Assembly: GCA_020058145.1 (NCBI GenBank)
Contig: JAGVEP010000363.1
Coordinates: 1-23,450, forward strand
DNA length: 23,450 bases
Source: Phycisphaerae bacterium
GTDB taxonomy: Bacteria > Planctomycetota > Phycisphaerae > UBA1845 > Fen-1342
Reading direction: 5' to 3'
Position numbers and translations under genes: made by a program. The notes under the pieces were generated by a model that saw only the letters and a list, made by a program, of their open reading frames with translations, was not told the DNA's origin and did not search any database. Shown in pieces: positions 22,336-23,450 of the stretch (the first letter of the stretch is position 1; each line of letters begins with the position of its first letter).

Positions 22336-22977
22336 ATGCAGAACTTAACCTGTGCAAGCGAGGAGCTTTTCCGGCGTGGGCCGGACGAGTGCTTTGTGAC
22401 TTTCGACGCCCTCTGGCAGCACTGCCAGGAGGCGAAGGCCCGATCGGTCGAGCGGTGGCATCCACCGACCGAATTGCGGGTCGAACCGTGCGCCGGGCAG
22501 CTTCGACTGCTCGGTGGCGGTGAGGCAACGTATCGGCTGAACGATTGGAGCTTCACACAGCTCTGCTCGCTCTCCGGCGTTAGCAAGGACACCGTCAATC
22601 GGCTGTCGGCGGCGACAGCCAGCCAGGTCTTCGCCGAGACGCTGCCCGGCGGGAGCAAACCGCTCCAGTTTCTGACGGTGGGCAGCGACGACGCGGAGCT
22701 GGTGCGCGCGGTGCATGGTGCCGCGTACACGCGGCTGTTCGACGCGGACCTGCTGGCGATGGTCCGCGAGTTCGCGACGGACTTCCAGCCGCCGCAGGAA
22801 GCCGCCTTCGCGGCCGGCGGGCAGCCCGTGCAAGGTGACGGTGCCGCTGATGGCTCCGGCGACGCTGGCACAACGCGTCGCGGCGGGACCGGCCTGTACC
22901 GGGGCGAGCAGGACATGTCGGAGAACCTCCCGTGCACAAATGTGCACAAAAGTGTGCACAAACGGAGGTTCCCTTGA
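22336..22977 (+). pseudogene. Truncated DUF932-domain protein
   Basis: A 213-residue frame starting MQNLTCASEELFRRGPDECF, with AAGGAGG at 22323-22329 as ribosome binding site. The text follows the DUF932 family: WSFTQLCSLSGVSKDTVNRL, PLQFLTVGSDD, VHGAAYTRLFDADLLAMVRE and FATDFQPPQ. Full members continue after GGTGLY(C)GEQDM into the second half of the domain. Here the family text stops at GEQDM (near 22918) and is replaced by 20 unrelated residues (SENLPCTNVHKSVHKRRFP) and a stop. About half of the protein is therefore missing, apparently at a recombination junction just before the tRNA gene. Alternatively it is a short natural variant. DUF932 proteins are typical of plasmids and integrative elements. 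Confidence 0.7.
22932..22962. repeat. Triplicated GTGCACAAA motif at the junction
   Basis: GTGCACAAA occurs at 22932-22940 and 22942-22950, and again at 22954-22962, spaced 10 and 12 bases apart, each containing the palindrome GTGCAC. They begin about a dozen bases after the point where the DUF932 family text breaks off. They could be recombinase arm sites, iteron-like sites or remnants of a neighbouring sequence. Confidence 0.5.
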
Positions 22978-22988
22978 AGCTCTAAGGC

Positions 22989-23018
22989 TCGAAGAATCCG
23001 ACACTTACGATTCTTCGA
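22989..23018. terminator. Perfect 10-bp stem-loop between DUF932 fragment and tRNA-Ser
   Basis: TCGAAGAATC (22989-22998) and GATTCTTCGA (23009-23018) are exact reverse complements around a 10-nt loop, 12 bases past the tRNA 3' end. This position suits a transcription terminator for the minus-strand tRNA, but no strong T-run follows on either strand, so it may instead be an attachment-type inverted repeat. Confidence 0.45.
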
Positions 23019-23030
23019 ACCCTGCTAGAA

Positions 23031-23117
23031 CGGAGAGGGGGGGATTCGAACCCCCGTGTACCAAATGGTACAACCGGTTTTCGAAACCGGCCCGTTCAGC
23101 CACTGCGGCACCTCTCC
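23031..23117 (-). tRNA. tRNA-Ser (anticodon CGA)
   Basis: On the minus strand the sequence folds as a class II tRNA. The acceptor GGAGAGG pairs with CCTCTCC. A D-arm contains AGTGGCTGAACGGG, the anticodon stem CCGGT/ACCGG encloses loop TTCGAAA with anticodon CGA, and a long variable arm (TTGTACCATTTGGTACA) follows. The T-arm is GGGGGTTCGAATCCCCC. The discriminator base is G, as in serine tRNAs. No CCA is encoded. The long variable arm and the anticodon both support serine. The gene's 3' end faces the accessory genes to its left, the usual orientation when an element integrates into a tRNA 3' end. Confidence 0.95.
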
Positions 23118-23450
23118 AAACATCGTTTTTTCCCGAGAAATTCGCGTTTTTCGCTAGACTTTCTGGGCCTTCTGCATCGCGCTCGGCGCGTTCCGAGCGT
23201 CCAGCGAAGTCTACCGGAAGCGCGCCGCGCTGTCCATTTTGCGTAAGGCAAGGCAGCGTTGACGAACCAACTGGCGGGGTCGGAGGCCAGCGGTGGTCGC
23301 GGAGGCGTGGCAGACAGGTGAGCGCAGGGTAGCGCGGGCTGAGGCGGGTGAACTCAGCGGGGCGCGGGTGAACGGGCGGGTTCTTTCCAGGCACGCCGAC
23401 AGCGGAAGGAAGGTCAGGAACTGCTGAGCCGGATTTGCATGGCCCGGCAC
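23118..23450. other. Region without recognisable gene
   Basis: The last 333 bases hold no protein I can support; open frames on either strand are Arg/Pro/Ala-rich shadows. A 7-bp hairpin CGCTCGG...CCGAGCG (23180-23199) is present. The first 50 bases should contain the minus-strand promoter of the tRNA, but no clear -35/-10 pair is visible. Confidence 0.4.

Noticed and set aside
23005..23394. 129-aa reverse-strand ORF at the right end
   Set aside because: It runs through the tRNA-Ser gene and has no protein-like features.

Overview
The window is GC-rich DNA, most likely from a Planctomycetota bacterium or a similar environmental lineage. That is inferred from the style of the accessory genes (a strawberry-notch helicase fused to a methyltransferase, a DUF932 protein, small GWWQ-type and MEYRC-type ORFs) and from the dense GC-rich palindromic repeats. 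No ribosomal or other taxonomic marker is present. It reads as an accessory or genomic-island region: a broken transposase at the left edge, a truncated DUF932 gene next to a tRNA-Ser gene at the right edge, and a large anti-phage-type operon between them.

Layout. Bases 2-100 are the remnant of an IS1634-like transposase. About 1.1 kb follows without a believable protein but with many stem-loops capped by GNRA-like tetraloops, a candidate large structured RNA. Two small genes of unknown function come next (1179-1397 and 1460-2089). A sigma70-like promoter at 2222-2249 then starts a co-directional operon: (1) an SNF2-type helicase with an N-terminal XRE helix-turn-helix, a C-terminal DUF3883 nuclease-like domain and a final DUF6922-like domain; (2) an AbiEii-type nucleotidyltransferase toxin; (3) a DUF1156 adenine DNA methylase with Zn ribbon; (4) a four-helix-bundle (23S rRNA intervening-sequence type) protein; (5) a DUF433/DUF5615 antitoxin-toxin-like pair; (6) a DUF499 ATPase. 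Helicase, DUF1156 methylase and DUF499 ATPase form the core of DISARM-related systems, called Hma (helicase-methylase-ATPase) in PADLOC as I remember it. By analogy they would mark self DNA by methylation and act on unmodified incoming DNA.

Three things stand out. First, the helicase ends in what looks like DUF6922, the usual upstream partner of AbiEii toxins, and the AbiEii gene starts two bases after its stop. A toxin-antitoxin pair appears to be welded to the defence helicase. Second, the methylase gene carries five in-frame copies of a 70-105 bp palindromic repeat built from 8-nt units (GACGCGGA-like). The same family flanks the four-helix-bundle gene so that this gene lies between a left-type and a right-type arm, like the full-length version of a mobile element whose short copies are the palindromes. 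Third, the methyltransferase-strawberry-notch gene (15554-20077) contains an embedded, strongly coding-like 113-aa gene in another frame, with its own AGGAGG ribosome binding site, exactly where the linker between the two enzyme domains would be.

The right part holds two reverse-strand lipoprotein genes (one a seven-repeat propeller), the truncated DUF932 gene, a perfect 10-bp stem-loop, tRNA-Ser(CGA) on the minus strand, and about 330 bases with no recognisable gene.
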